Assembly: GCA_030372985.1 (NCBI GenBank)
Contig: JAUCQB010000174.1
Span: 1 to 57,225 of the forward strand
Reading direction: 5' to 3'
From: Phycisphaerae bacterium
Lineage (GTDB): Bacteria > Planctomycetota > Phycisphaerae > UBA1845 > PWPN01
DNA length: 57,225 nucleotides
The notes under the pieces were generated by a model. It was not told the DNA's origin and made no database searches. It saw only the letters and a list, made by a program, of their open reading frames with translations. Made by a program: the position numbers and the translations under genes. This document shows, piece by piece, positions 17,144 to 24,486 of this stretch. Positions within the stretch are counted from its first letter, which is position 1, and the number at the start of each line of letters is the position of its first letter.

Positions 17144-18523
17144 CTACCCCGCTCGCTTCGGACGCAGCGGCAGAAGCTTGATGCTCTTGAACCAGCAGGG
17201 GCTGCCGTGGTCCTGGAGACCGATGTAGCCGTGACGGGGGTGGTTTTTCCAGACCCGGCCGGTGAACTTGTGGGTCGAACCGTCGGGGCGTTTCTCCACT
17301 TGCGTCCACTCGTCGAGATTCATCTCGCTGACGCGCTCCCCGTTCAGTTCGACGATGATTCTCGGGGCATCGCAGGTGATGACCGCATGGTTCCACTGGC
17401 CGACGGGCTTCATGGCGTTGCGGCAGGGGGCGACGAGGTCGTAGATGGCGCCGGTGTCATGCATACCCGCGCCGGTGCTGTCATCGATGGCCATCTCGAG
17501 CCCGTTGTAGCCCACGTCCTCCCCGGGTTTGACCTTGATTGGGAAGGTCCGCACGAAAATGCCGCTGTTGCAGCCTTTGCTGATCTTGAAGTCGAGCGAG
17601 AGGATGAAATCGTCGTACTCGCGCTCCGGCACCATCATGTACGCGCCGCAGCCGTGGGGCTGGATGCAGCCGTTATCGACCGGGACCTTGCTCTCCTGCA
17701 TGGTGCAGGTCTTCCAGCCCTTGAGCGTCTTGCCGTCAAAGAGCAGTTGCCAGCCGGCGGCCTTTTCCTCGGGGCTCAGCGTGTTGTCCGGCGTGTCGAG
17801 CCGGCGGACGCGGATGCTGCGGTAGCGCACGAACTGCTTCGTGAGATCGCCGCCGCCGTGGACCTGCAGGGCGATGCCGCCCTTGTCGGGCAGGCGTTTT
17901 TCGGTGTCCGTCCAGTCCATGAACTTGATGCCGTTGATCCAGGTCTCGACTCGCGGCGGGTTGCCGGTGATCCGGGCCTGCACCTGGTTCCAGTCCTTCT
18001 TCCAGAAGGTCTTCCACTGCTCGGGCGTCAGCGGGCAGTGGAACTCCGGATAGTCGAGCACCTTGATCCTGTCGGGCGATTCGAGTGTCTGGAAGTTCCG
18101 GGCAGCGAAACCGCCGATGCCCTCACCGTAGACGCCCATCACGTTGCCGTTGTTGTGGTAGTCGATCATCGCCTGGTAGCACTTGCCGTTCTCGGTGCTT
18201 CGCAGGAACAGGCCGCTGTCCGGGCCGTAGTCATTGCCCATTTCGAGCGAGACCTCGAAATCGCCGTACTGCTCGTCGGTGATGACGATCCCGCCGTTGC
18301 CGGGCTTGTCCTGCGTGCCGGTGATCGCGTCGTCCTTGACCACCCACGCCTTTGTCGTGCCGTGCCCGGTCTTCGTGCTGATGTGCCAGCCCTTGAGTGT
18401 CTTGCCGTCGAAGATCGAGGCGAAGTCAGAACCGGCCTGCGGACAGGTTTTCGGCTTGTCCTGAGCCGAGGCAATCGCGACACACACGAGTACGATGATG
18501 GATGAGCTGTTTGCCAGTTTCAT
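17144..18523 (-). CDS. Secreted protein with two DUF1080 (3-keto-disaccharide hydrolase-like) domains
   Basis: 459 residues from the ATG at 18523 (MKLANSSSIIVLVCVAIASAQ), which has GGAGGA upstream and a Sec signal peptide cleaved near ASAQ. Two DUF1080 domains follow in tandem. Each opens with FDGKTLKGW (FASIFDGKTLKGWHIS and LLFDGKTLKGWKTC) and carries the GGI/GIALQ and GYIGLQDHG strand motifs of a laminin-G-like fold. Family members occur in very high numbers in Planctomycetes, and some hydrolyse 3-keto-glycosides. It is expected in the periplasm. It lies 23 bases after cysC and is probably co-transcribed, though the functional link to sulfate activation is only suggestive. Confidence 0.88.
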   Translation of the reverse strand: MKLANSSSIIVLVCVAIASAQDKPKTCPQAGSDFASIFDGKTLKGWHISTKTGHGTTKAWVVKDDAITGTQDKPGNGGIVITDEQYGDFEVSLEMGNDYGPDSGLFLRSTENGKCYQAMIDYHNNGNVMGVYGEGIGGFAARNFQTLESPDRIKVLDYPEFHCPLTPEQWKTFWKKDWNQVQARITGNPPRVETWINGIKFMDWTDTEKRLPDKGGIALQVHGGGDLTKQFVRYRSIRVRRLDTPDNTLSPEEKAAGWQLLFDGKTLKGWKTCTMQESKVPVDNGCIQPHGCGAYMMVPEREYDDFILSLDFKISKGCNSGIFVRTFPIKVKPGEDVGYNGLEMAIDDSTGAGMHDTGAIYDLVAPCRNAMKPVGQWNHAVITCDAPRIIVELNGERVSEMNLDEWTQVEKRPDGSTHKFTGRVWKNHPRHGYIGLQDHGSPCWFKSIKLLPLRPKRAG

Positions 18524-18546
18524 CGGGAGTTCCTCCAAGGCGCGGG

Positions 18547-19176
18547 TTACTTGGTCAGCAGGCCCTTTTGCTCGAGGCAGGCAAGGACCTGGGCAGCGGC
18601 CTCCTGGGGCGTGATCTGGTCGTTGTGGATGACCAACTCCGGCTTGAGCGGGGGCTCGTATGGGTCGTCCACGCCAGTGAAGCCCATTCCCTTGCCGGCG
18701 GCCAGCGCTTCCCGGGCCTTTTTGTAGAGGCCCTTGGGGTCGCGCTGCTCGCACTTATCGATGGGCACGTCAACGAAGATCTCGATGAACGTCAGGCCGG
18801 CCTCCTCATGGATCTTGCGGGCCTGGTCGCGGTCCTTGCGGTAGGGGCTGATGAAGCTGGTCAGCATGATGACGCCCGCATCCGCGAACAGCTTGGCGAC
18901 CTCGCCGATGCGGCGGATGTTCTCCTCGCGGTCGGCGGCAGAGAAGCCGAGGTTCTTGTTCAGGCCGTGGCGGATGTTGTCGCCGTCGCCCACGTAGGCC
19001 AGATGGCCTCGCTCGACCAGGGCGTGTTCAACGGTGAAGGCGATGGTGCTCTTGCCGGACCCGCTCAGGCCAGTGAACCAGATGGTCGCGCCTTTCTGCC
19101 CCAGGAGCTTTTCTCGGTCCGCCCGACTGACGTGACCTTCGTGCCAGGTGATGTTCGTTGCTCTGATCTCAGTCAT
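18547..19176 (-). CDS. cysC: Adenylylsulfate (APS) kinase
   Basis: Phosphorylates adenosine 5'-phosphosulfate to PAPS, the donor for sulfotransferases and assimilation. 209 residues starting MTEIRATNITWHEGHV. The P-loop GLSGSGKST is at 36-44. DGDNIRHGLNKNLGFSAADREENIRR, here given as a region at about 73-98, binds APS, and FISPYRKDRDQAR and DPKGLYKKAR are also diagnostic. It is stand-alone, not fused to an ATP sulfurylase, and no cysD/N gene is in the window. A good promoter lies upstream (19233-19261), so the transcript includes the DUF1080 gene. Confidence 0.95.
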   Translation of the reverse strand: MTEIRATNITWHEGHVSRADREKLLGQKGATIWFTGLSGSGKSTIAFTVEHALVERGHLAYVGDGDNIRHGLNKNLGFSAADREENIRRIGEVAKLFADAGVIMLTSFISPYRKDRDQARKIHEEAGLTFIEIFVDVPIDKCEQRDPKGLYKKAREALAAGKGMGFTGVDDPYEPPLKPELVIHNDQITPQEAAAQVLACLEQKGLLTK

Positions 19177-19232
19177 ATCTGTCCCTTCGTAGAACTTGCT
19201 GCCCCCTCGCTCACTGGCGAAACGAGTGGGGT

Positions 19233-19261
19233 AGTATAAGAGTCCGCCGGCCGGGCCTCAA
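19233..19261 (-). promoter_or_regulatory. Sigma-70-type promoter of cysC
   Basis: On the minus strand TTGAGG (19261-19256), a 17-base spacer and TATACT (19238-19233) form a near-consensus housekeeping promoter about 57 bases before the cysC ATG. No operator-like palindrome is seen around it. Confidence 0.6.
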
Positions 19262-19324
19262 CTGGGCGTGTGACAGACAGCGGCTGCCCTCCTCGCGGTC
19301 GCTCAGGTTAACGTGAACGCCAGC

Positions 19325-19660
19325 CGGAAGCAGGCCGCTTCAGCGGTCTTTCCCGAAGGGCAAATAGGCCAGTCGTTTTACGGCTGGTCCATGGTCGGGC
19401 GATTCCTCCTCTCTTCGTTTTCCCGCATTGAGCCCGTTTCAACGGGCTTACACGATGCGGGGAAGCCCGTTGAAACGGGCTGAGATCCTGGAGAAGGAAA
19501 GGAGCCGTGGCCCAGCCGCCAACCGGCCGTACAACGGCCGGCCTATGAGCCCGTCCACCCACCTTCGGCGAGGTCTTCGACCTTCGGCGAGATCTAATGA
19601 CCTTTGGCGGGGAAACCCCCTGAGGGAATTGGCCGCTCACCCTGGGCCATCCGGCATGCC
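19325..19660 (-). repeat. Composite six-hairpin repeat, copy 1 (inverted)
   Basis: Ordered palindromes at 19333-19348 (GGCCGCTTCAGCGGTC), 19369-19387, 19431-19448 (AGCCCGTTTCAACGGGCT), 19464-19481 (AGCCCGTTGAAACGGGCT), 19523-19541 and 19609-19619. Read on the minus strand, the order, the spacers and much of the sequence match the element at 23385-23690, so this is a dispersed, REP/BIME-like element and not chance hairpins. It fills most of the 576-base gap between cysC and the dehydrogenase gene. No reading frame is conserved between copies. Confidence 0.85.
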
Positions 19661-19715
19661 CCGCAGAGTTCGTCGCACACCCGGTTCAACTGACTTGGCA
19701 TGGCGATGGCTTGCC

Positions 19716-19744
19716 TTGTTCGGTTTCACGACTCCGGCCATAAT
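19716..19744 (+). promoter_or_regulatory. Promoter immediately before the dehydrogenase ATG
   Basis: TTGTTC (19716-19721), a 17-base spacer and CATAAT (19739-19744). Only eight bases separate the minus-10 box from the ATG at 19753, and no ribosome-binding sequence exists. Transcription would start at or next to the start codon, implying a leaderless mRNA. Confidence 0.45.
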
Positions 19745-19752
19745 TCCCGGCC

Positions 19753-20736
19753 ATGAGTGAAACGCCCAGACCCAGGATCGTAGTGACCGAGCGGGCCAGC
19801 GAGTCGGCGATGGCCCGGCTGGCGGCCGTCGGTGATGTCGTCCTGCTGCCCGATTGCGACGAGGCCAGCCTCATTGGGGCGGTAGCCGCCGCCGACGCCC
19901 TGGTGGTGCGGACATATTCCCTCATCAACGCCAAGGTGATCGCGGCGGCCAAGGCAGCCGGGCGGCTCAAGGTGATCGGCCGGGGCGGCGTCGGGCTGGA
20001 CAACATCGACCTGAAGGCGGCCTTGGATGCGGGGATCAAGGTGGTCTACACGCCCGCGGCGTCAACTCATGCGGTCGCTGACCTGGTTGTGGGTTTGATC
20101 GTGTCTTTGCAGCGGCGGGTGGTGGAGAACGACAGGGCCATGCGAGCCGGCGAGTTCAGCACTGTCCGTCTGGCCAAGCCCAAGGCCAATGAGCTTCGCC
20201 ACCAGACGGTGGGCGTGATCGGGATGGGGCGGATCGGCACGGCCGTCGGGTTTCGGCTGGCCAACGGTTTCGGAACCAGGATCATCTACCACGATATCCG
20301 GGAGATCGGCTGGTTGCCGTTCCCGGCCGAGAGCAAGAGCAGCCACAGGTCGGTGTACGCCGAGGCCGACGTGGTCACCCTGCACGTGCCGCTCACGAAG
20401 CTGACCTGCGGAATGATCGACGCGGATGCCCTGGCGTCGTTCAAGCCCGGATCGTACCTGATCAACGCCGCACGCGGGCCGGTGGTTGTCCCGTCGGCCC
20501 TGGCCGAAGCCCTCAAGTCGGGGCATCTGGCGGGTGCGGCCATCGACGTTCACGATCCCGAGCCGCCTCCGGCGGATTATGCCCTGTTATCGGCCCCAAA
20601 CTGCGTGTTGACCGCCCATATCGGGGCCCGCAGCCCCGAAGGACTGGCGGGCATGAACGATGTGGTCGAAGATGTCATTGCGGTACTGCAGGGCAAGGAA
20701 CCGAACTGGCCCGCAGGCCCAGAGTTGATTGAATGA
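19753..20736 (+). CDS. D-2-hydroxyacid dehydrogenase (phosphoglycerate dehydrogenase-like)
   Basis: 327-residue NAD-dependent oxidoreductase. The substrate domain is split around the Rossmann domain. The dinucleotide loop GVIGMGRIG is at 154-162, and the catalytic triad is R241 (NAARGP), E270 (DPEPPP) and H289 (LTAHIGARS). GRGGVGLDNID at about 76-86 is typical of phosphoglycerate dehydrogenases. It lacks the C-terminal ACT domain of many SerA proteins, so either SerA activity or another 2-hydroxyacid is possible. The start has no ribosome site and is probably leaderless. The epimerase gene follows after 94 bases containing heptamer repeats. Confidence 0.87.
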   Translation: MSETPRPRIVVTERASESAMARLAAVGDVVLLPDCDEASLIGAVAAADALVVRTYSLINAKVIAAAKAAGRLKVIGRGGVGLDNIDLKAALDAGIKVVYTPAASTHAVADLVVGLIVSLQRRVVENDRAMRAGEFSTVRLAKPKANELRHQTVGVIGMGRIGTAVGFRLANGFGTRIIYHDIREIGWLPFPAESKSSHRSVYAEADVVTLHVPLTKLTCGMIDADALASFKPGSYLINAARGPVVVPSALAEALKSGHLAGAAIDVHDPEPPPADYALLSAPNCVLTAHIGARSPEGLAGMNDVVEDVIAVLQGKEPNWPAGPELIE

Positions 20737-20748
20737 GGAGTCGCATCA

Positions 20749-20804
20749 AGAGCTGAGAGCTGAAGGCTCACAGCTAAGAGCTAACAGCCAAGAGCTAATA
20801 GCTA
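20749..20804. repeat. Heptamer-period tandem repeat, AGAGCTN type
   Basis: Eight perfect-length units: AGAGCTG, AGAGCTG, AAGGCTC, ACAGCTA, AGAGCTA, ACAGCCA, AGAGCTA, ATAGCTA. Position-specific conservation (A-x-A-G-C-T-x) with drift at the other positions is clear. It lies between the dehydrogenase and epimerase genes. The reverse complement of the array in the his operon belongs to the same family. Confidence 0.9.
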
Positions 20805-20830
20805 GCATTGTGTTGTGAGAGGTCTTCCTG

Positions 20831-21766
20831 ATGTCTACATATCTTGTCACCGGCGGCGCGGGCTTCATCGGATCGCACATCGTTCATCGGCTGGTGGCCG
20901 ACGGGCAGAAGGTCCGCGTGCTCGACAACTTCTCGACCGGCAAGCGGGCCAACCTGGCTGCTGTGAGCAAGGATGTCGAAGTCGTCGAGGGCGATCTCCG
21001 CTCGATCGACGATTGCCGCAAAGCCGGCAAAGGCGTCGAGATCATCTTTCATGAAGGGGCCTTGCCATCGGTGCCCAAGTCGGTGGCTGATCCGCGGTCC
21101 TCGCACGACTGCAACATCAACGGGACGTTCAACGTTCTTATGGCAGCCCGCGATTGCGGCTGCCGCAGAGTCATCTATGCCGCCAGCAGCAGCGCCTACG
21201 GCGACCAGCTCGAATCGCCCAAACGCGAGTCGATGCGGCCGGCCCCGCTCAGCCCTTACGCGGTCAACAAACTGGTGGGCGAGTACTACCTGAGGGCCTT
21301 CTACGAGTGCTACGGATTGGAGACGATCTCATTGCGTTATTTCAACGTCTTCGGCCCGCGCCAGGACCCCAAGAGCCAGTACGCGGCGGCCATCCCGGCT
21401 TTTGTGAGCGCCATTCTCAACGACAAGCCGCCCACCATCTACGGCGACGGCGAGCAGACCCGCGATTTTACCTACATTGACAACGTCGTTCACAGCAACA
21501 TGCTGGCCGCCAAGGCTCCCAAGCTGAGCGGCGAGGTGATCAATGTCGCTTGCTCCGAGAGCGTCACGGTCAACCACACCATCGAGTTGATCAACAACCT
21601 TCTGGGCAAGAATGTCAAGCCGATCTACACCGATGTTCGCCCGGGCGACGTGAAGCACTCGCTGGCCGACATCACCCTGGCCCGAAAGATCATCGGCTTC
21701 GAGCCGGTGGTGAAGTTCGACGAGGGCCTGCGTCGGGCGATCGAGTGGTATCGGGAGAACCTGTGA
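20831..21766 (+). CDS. NAD-dependent nucleotide-sugar epimerase/dehydratase
   Basis: 311-residue extended short-chain dehydrogenase. TGGAGFIGSH at 7-16 binds NAD, S119-S121 with Y143-xxx-K147 (YAVNK) form the catalytic centre, and YFNVFGPRQDP and the C-terminal DVRPGDVKHSLAD are typical of UDP-glucose or UDP-N-acetylglucosamine 4-epimerases of the WbpP/TviC kind. It would supply activated sugars for surface polysaccharide. The ATG at 20831 follows GAGAGG. No glycosyltransferase is adjacent, so the exact sugar is open. Confidence 0.88.
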   Translation: MSTYLVTGGAGFIGSHIVHRLVADGQKVRVLDNFSTGKRANLAAVSKDVEVVEGDLRSIDDCRKAGKGVEIIFHEGALPSVPKSVADPRSSHDCNINGTFNVLMAARDCGCRRVIYAASSSAYGDQLESPKRESMRPAPLSPYAVNKLVGEYYLRAFYECYGLETISLRYFNVFGPRQDPKSQYAAAIPAFVSAILNDKPPTIYGDGEQTRDFTYIDNVVHSNMLAAKAPKLSGEVINVACSESVTVNHTIELINNLLGKNVKPIYTDVRPGDVKHSLADITLARKIIGFEPVVKFDEGLRRAIEWYRENL

Positions 21767-21767
21767 A

Positions 21768-21881
21768 GAGAAGGAGGAAGGCTGAAGGATGAAGGATGAG
21801 TCAAGACAGGCCCTGGCGCGATCGAAGGGACCTTCTCGGCATTCTTTCCTTCGATCCCCGCCCCTCGCCCCTCGTTCCTTT
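21768..21881. repeat. Heptamer-period repeats, two short arrays
   Basis: The first array, 21768-21802, has GAGAAGG, AGGAAGG, CTGAAGG, ATGAAGG, ATGAGTC. The second, 21854-21881, has ATCCCCG, CCCCTCG, CCCCTCG, TTCCTTT. Both lie in the 156 bases between the epimerase and nuclease genes. Unit sequences differ from the AGCT family but the 7-base period is the same. Confidence 0.65.
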
Positions 21882-21922
21882 TCGCTTGTACGTGCCCGCA
21901 TCGATGGATCAGGAACAGCTTG

Positions 21923-22588
21923 ATGGGTGGCAAGCCGCGCACATCCGGCAGATCGCGTCGGCCTGACATCTGGCTGCCATTCTGGCGGCGGCGGTGGGTC
22001 GGGCTGGTTTTCCTGCTGGTTCTGGTGACGGCCGTTATAGCTGAGCGATTCGGCCTTCTGGATCGGTTGGGCCGGTCTCAGGAGACAACGGTCGTCATCG
22101 CCGGCACCGACCACGACCGCTACAACAACCGCACCTTCACCTGCATCAAAGTGATTGACGGCGACACGTTGCACATTGACGCGCCCGACGGCAAGAAGTC
22201 GTATACCGCTGTTCGACTCATCGGCGTGGACACGCCCGAGATCGACAAGAGCCTTGGAAGGCCGACGTATTTCGGTGCCGAGGCCTCAGAGTTCACCCGT
22301 TCGCAGGCGGAGGGCAAGCCGGTCAGGATCGTTCTCAAGGAGAAGGAGACCCGCGACCGATTTCGCCGGCTTCTGGCGTATGTTTACCTGGACGACGGCC
22401 TGACCATGCTCAACGAGGAAATCATCGCTCAGGGCTACGGGTATGCCTATACGTCATACTCACATCCTTGGATGCAGCGGTTCGTCGACATCGAGAAACG
22501 GGCTCGCAGGCAGCAACGGGGATTGTGGAAGGACGTCACGCCGGACCAGATGCCGGAGTGGCGCCGCAAGTTCGAGGAGTTCAGGTAG
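21923..22588 (+). CDS. Membrane-anchored staphylococcal-nuclease-like (SNase/thermonuclease) protein
   Basis: 221 residues from the ATG at 21923, with AGGA upstream. A positively charged N-terminus and one hydrophobic helix (about 25-41) place the domain outside the cytoplasmic membrane. The SNase domain shows VIDGDTLHID, then R98 and E106 in VRLIGVDTPE, and DRFRRLLAYV with R148/R149. These correspond to Arg35, Glu43 and Arg87 of staphylococcal nuclease, so an active calcium-dependent nuclease is expected. The C-terminus (RRQQRGLWKD) is also conserved. The role could be nutrient DNA degradation or turnover. The gene seems monocistronic. Confidence 0.92.
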   Translation: MGGKPRTSGRSRRPDIWLPFWRRRWVGLVFLLVLVTAVIAERFGLLDRLGRSQETTVVIAGTDHDRYNNRTFTCIKVIDGDTLHIDAPDGKKSYTAVRLIGVDTPEIDKSLGRPTYFGAEASEFTRSQAEGKPVRIVLKEKETRDRFRRLLAYVYLDDGLTMLNEEIIAQGYGYAYTSYSHPWMQRFVDIEKRARRQQRGLWKDVTPDQMPEWRRKFEEFR

Positions 22589-22635
22589 GGCGGGCTTTGC
22601 TTGCCGCTTGATCGGATGGCGGGCGAGGGATTTGC

Positions 22636-23127
22636 CTACCACGGAATCTCTCTTGCCGCACGGCTGGCCAGGTATTCCGACCATCTTCGCTTCACCTGCT
22701 CGATCTCGTATGGGGTCCCGCATTCCGGACAACGGTGTTGATCGGGAAGGCCCGTGAGGCAGTATCCGCAGCGGAGGCACAGGCGACAGTCGTTGGCTTC
22801 AGCCTCGCGAGTCAAGGCGGTGATTTCCTTCCTGCTCCACCAAAGAATCAAGAAGCAGATGACGAGAACTCCGCCCACGACGTAAACGGCGTAGTCAGCA
22901 TGATGCACGGGGTCAATGTCGAGGAAACACAGAAGATTCACCAGCAAGAACAGGAAGAGCAATAACGCGCCTGCAACGATCTGAGGCCTGTTCTCCAGCT
23001 TCTTGACCACCGGCGGTGCCGGTGCGAGCTTGCCGTTGGGCCCAAGCCCTGGAAGAAACATCACTTTCAACGAGCGCACAATGAACAGCCGGAAGAAGAG
23101 GCTGATCGCTCGCCCGATGTATCTCAA
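22636..23127 (-). CDS. Zinc-ribbon membrane protein, paralogue A
   Basis: 163 residues starting MRYIGRAISLFFRLF. Two hydrophobic helices (about 50-70 and 80-96) are followed by a C-terminal zinc ribbon with CLRCGYCLTGLP and HRCPECGTPY. The same ribbon, with nearly the same flanks (GLPDxHRCPECG, then VKxxWxxY), ends the protein encoded at 23834-24481, so the two are paralogues. This CGY-L-GLP...RCPECG type is widespread in Planctomycetes and has no known function. It faces away from the hairpin element and convergent with the nuclease gene. Confidence 0.8.
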   Translation of the reverse strand: MRYIGRAISLFFRLFIVRSLKVMFLPGLGPNGKLAPAPPVVKKLENRPQIVAGALLLFLFLLVNLLCFLDIDPVHHADYAVYVVGGVLVICFLILWWSRKEITALTREAEANDCRLCLRCGYCLTGLPDQHRCPECGTPYEIEQVKRRWSEYLASRAAREIPW

Positions 23128-23280
23128 GCGTCCGGCCCTATTCGACCTTCACGGCGATACGGAATCACGAAAACACGAAAGCGGGAAAGCACGAGAAGGA
23201 GAGCAGCAAGGTTTGGTCGGACCTGCGCCACAGCGAGTTCCCCTTTTCTTTCGTGTTTTGTGATGAATCCAGCGGCGCTG

Positions 23281-23352
23281 CCACGGCGCCATGTTGTCCG
23301 AGCGATTATGTGTCCGTCCGCTCTGTCGTGCAAGCAGGGGCGAGCTTTTCCG
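23281..23352 (+). repeat. Direct repeat flanking the hairpin element, left
   Basis: About 70 bases from CCACGGCGCCATGTTGTCCG resemble 23727-23796 at roughly three bases in four, including TCNGAGCGATNATGT and ATGCAAGC/GTGCAAGC. The two copies lie on either side of hairpin element copy 2. Confidence 0.6.
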
Positions 23353-23384
23353 GTCTGATGGGGTCCGTGAGAGAATCGGTGGGT

Positions 23385-23690
23385 TGTGCCAGACGGACCG
23401 AAGTGAGGAATCAATCCCCTTCAGGGGGTTCTCCCGCCAAAGGCGGGTTGATAGGCCGGCCGTTATACGGCCGGTTGTTGATCGCCCATGACCGTTCTTT
23501 GTTCCCATGACTTGAGCCCGTTTCAACGGGTTTTCCTGGACAACGTAAGCCCGTTGAAACGGGCTCAATGCCAGAAGACAAGGAGAGAGGAACGAGTAGC
23601 CGGCCGCGAACCAGCCGTCAAACGGCTGGCCTATCAGCCCTGCGGGAAAGACCGCTGAAGCGGTCTGTTTCCGGCTCGCCTCTGCCGCTG
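23385..23690 (+). repeat. Composite six-hairpin repeat, copy 2
   Basis: Palindromes in order: 23416-23427 (CCCCTTCAGGGG), 23433-23447 (CCCGCCAAAGGCGGG), 23456-23474 (CCGGCCGTTATACGGCCGG), 23515-23530, 23548-23565 (AGCCCGTTGAAACGGGCT), 23611-23629 (CCAGCCGTCAAACGGCTGG) and 23650-23665 (GACCGCTGAAGCGGTC). Spacer stretches such as GGGCTCAATGC and GGGAAAGACCGCTGAAGCGG are shared with copy 1 on the opposite strand. Several hairpins share a CCGTTNAAACGG-like core. It occupies much of the 705 bases between two paralogous zinc-ribbon genes. Confidence 0.88.
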
Positions 23691-23726
23691 AGCCGGAGAA
23701 CCGCTAGGGAGATGGCCGATTTTCGT

Positions 23727-23796
23727 CACGGCGTTGTGCTGTCTGAGCGATCATGTCTCCGACCGGCCCGCCATGCAAGCGGAGACCTGCCTCTCG
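23727..23796 (+). repeat. Direct repeat flanking the hairpin element, right
   Basis: Counterpart of 23281-23352. It ends about 40 bases before the stop of the second zinc-ribbon gene. It could be part of a longer repeated module whose ends cannot be set from two copies. Confidence 0.6.
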
Positions 23797-23833
23797 GAGC
23801 GAGTGGCCCCGTCTTTTCCTTGCCTCACGTGGC

Positions 23834-24481
23834 TCATTTCTTGGTCCGCTGGGCCTCGAAATACCGCTCCCATGTCTTCTTCACGGTGGCAATGTCGTAG
23901 GGTTCGCCGCACTCCGGGCAGCGGTGCTTGTCCGGCAGGCCCTTGAGCGGATAGCCGCACTCAAGGCATCGCTCGCTGTTGTCCGCAAGGATTTCGCGCT
24001 CGAATCGCCGCAGGCGGCGCCTGGCGAGATAGGGAAGCAGGGTTGTTCCGACGCTGCCAAGTAGCGCGGCGGAGGGAAAGACGTATCGCAGAGTCCTCTG
24101 CCATGCCGGGGGCGGAGCCAGCGGGAATCGCCCGGTTCGACGCATCTCCAGGACAAACGAGCCGATCATGATGATTGCCGCTGCGTAAATGACGGTCAGG
24201 ACCGGGATGACAAACAACCTCAGCGGGCGAAGGCGTTCCCACAGGGCTTTGGGCACCCCCTTCGGCGGGCGGGGGAAGAGGTATTTGTACGGAGAGATAT
24301 GCCCAACCGGCTGCACCTTGCCGGCTCGGGCCGCAGCGGCCTCCTGGATCTGCCGATTGGCCACGGGGATGCGTGCCACGTTGTCGCTCCCGCAGTGCGG
24401 GCAGCGGTAAACGTGGGCCGGTCCGTCGATGGGGCGGTCACATGCAAGGCAACAGGGTTTTCGATCGGCATCGTCAGCCAT
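23834..24481 (-). CDS. Zinc-ribbon membrane protein, paralogue B
   Basis: 215 residues from the ATG at 24481 (MADDADRKPCCLACD); a TTG at 24490 overlapping the upstream stop is an alternative. It carries two zinc ribbons: an N-terminal CLAC...CPHCGS and a C-terminal CLECGYPLKGLP...HRCPECGEPY. Between them are a linker and two membrane helices (about 90-110 and 130-150). The C-terminal ribbon is closely similar to that of the gene at 22636. It begins five bases after the glycoside hydrolase stop and is likely translated from the same message. Confidence 0.8.
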   Translation of the reverse strand: MADDADRKPCCLACDRPIDGPAHVYRCPHCGSDNVARIPVANRQIQEAAAARAGKVQPVGHISPYKYLFPRPPKGVPKALWERLRPLRLFVIPVLTVIYAAAIIMIGSFVLEMRRTGRFPLAPPPAWQRTLRYVFPSAALLGSVGTTLLPYLARRRLRRFEREILADNSERCLECGYPLKGLPDKHRCPECGEPYDIATVKKTWERYFEAQRTKK

Positions 24482-24486
24482 GGGTG

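Noticed and set aside
19300..23700. CRISPR array from the repeated palindromes
   Set aside because: The palindromes differ from one another, spacing is irregular and no cas gene is present.
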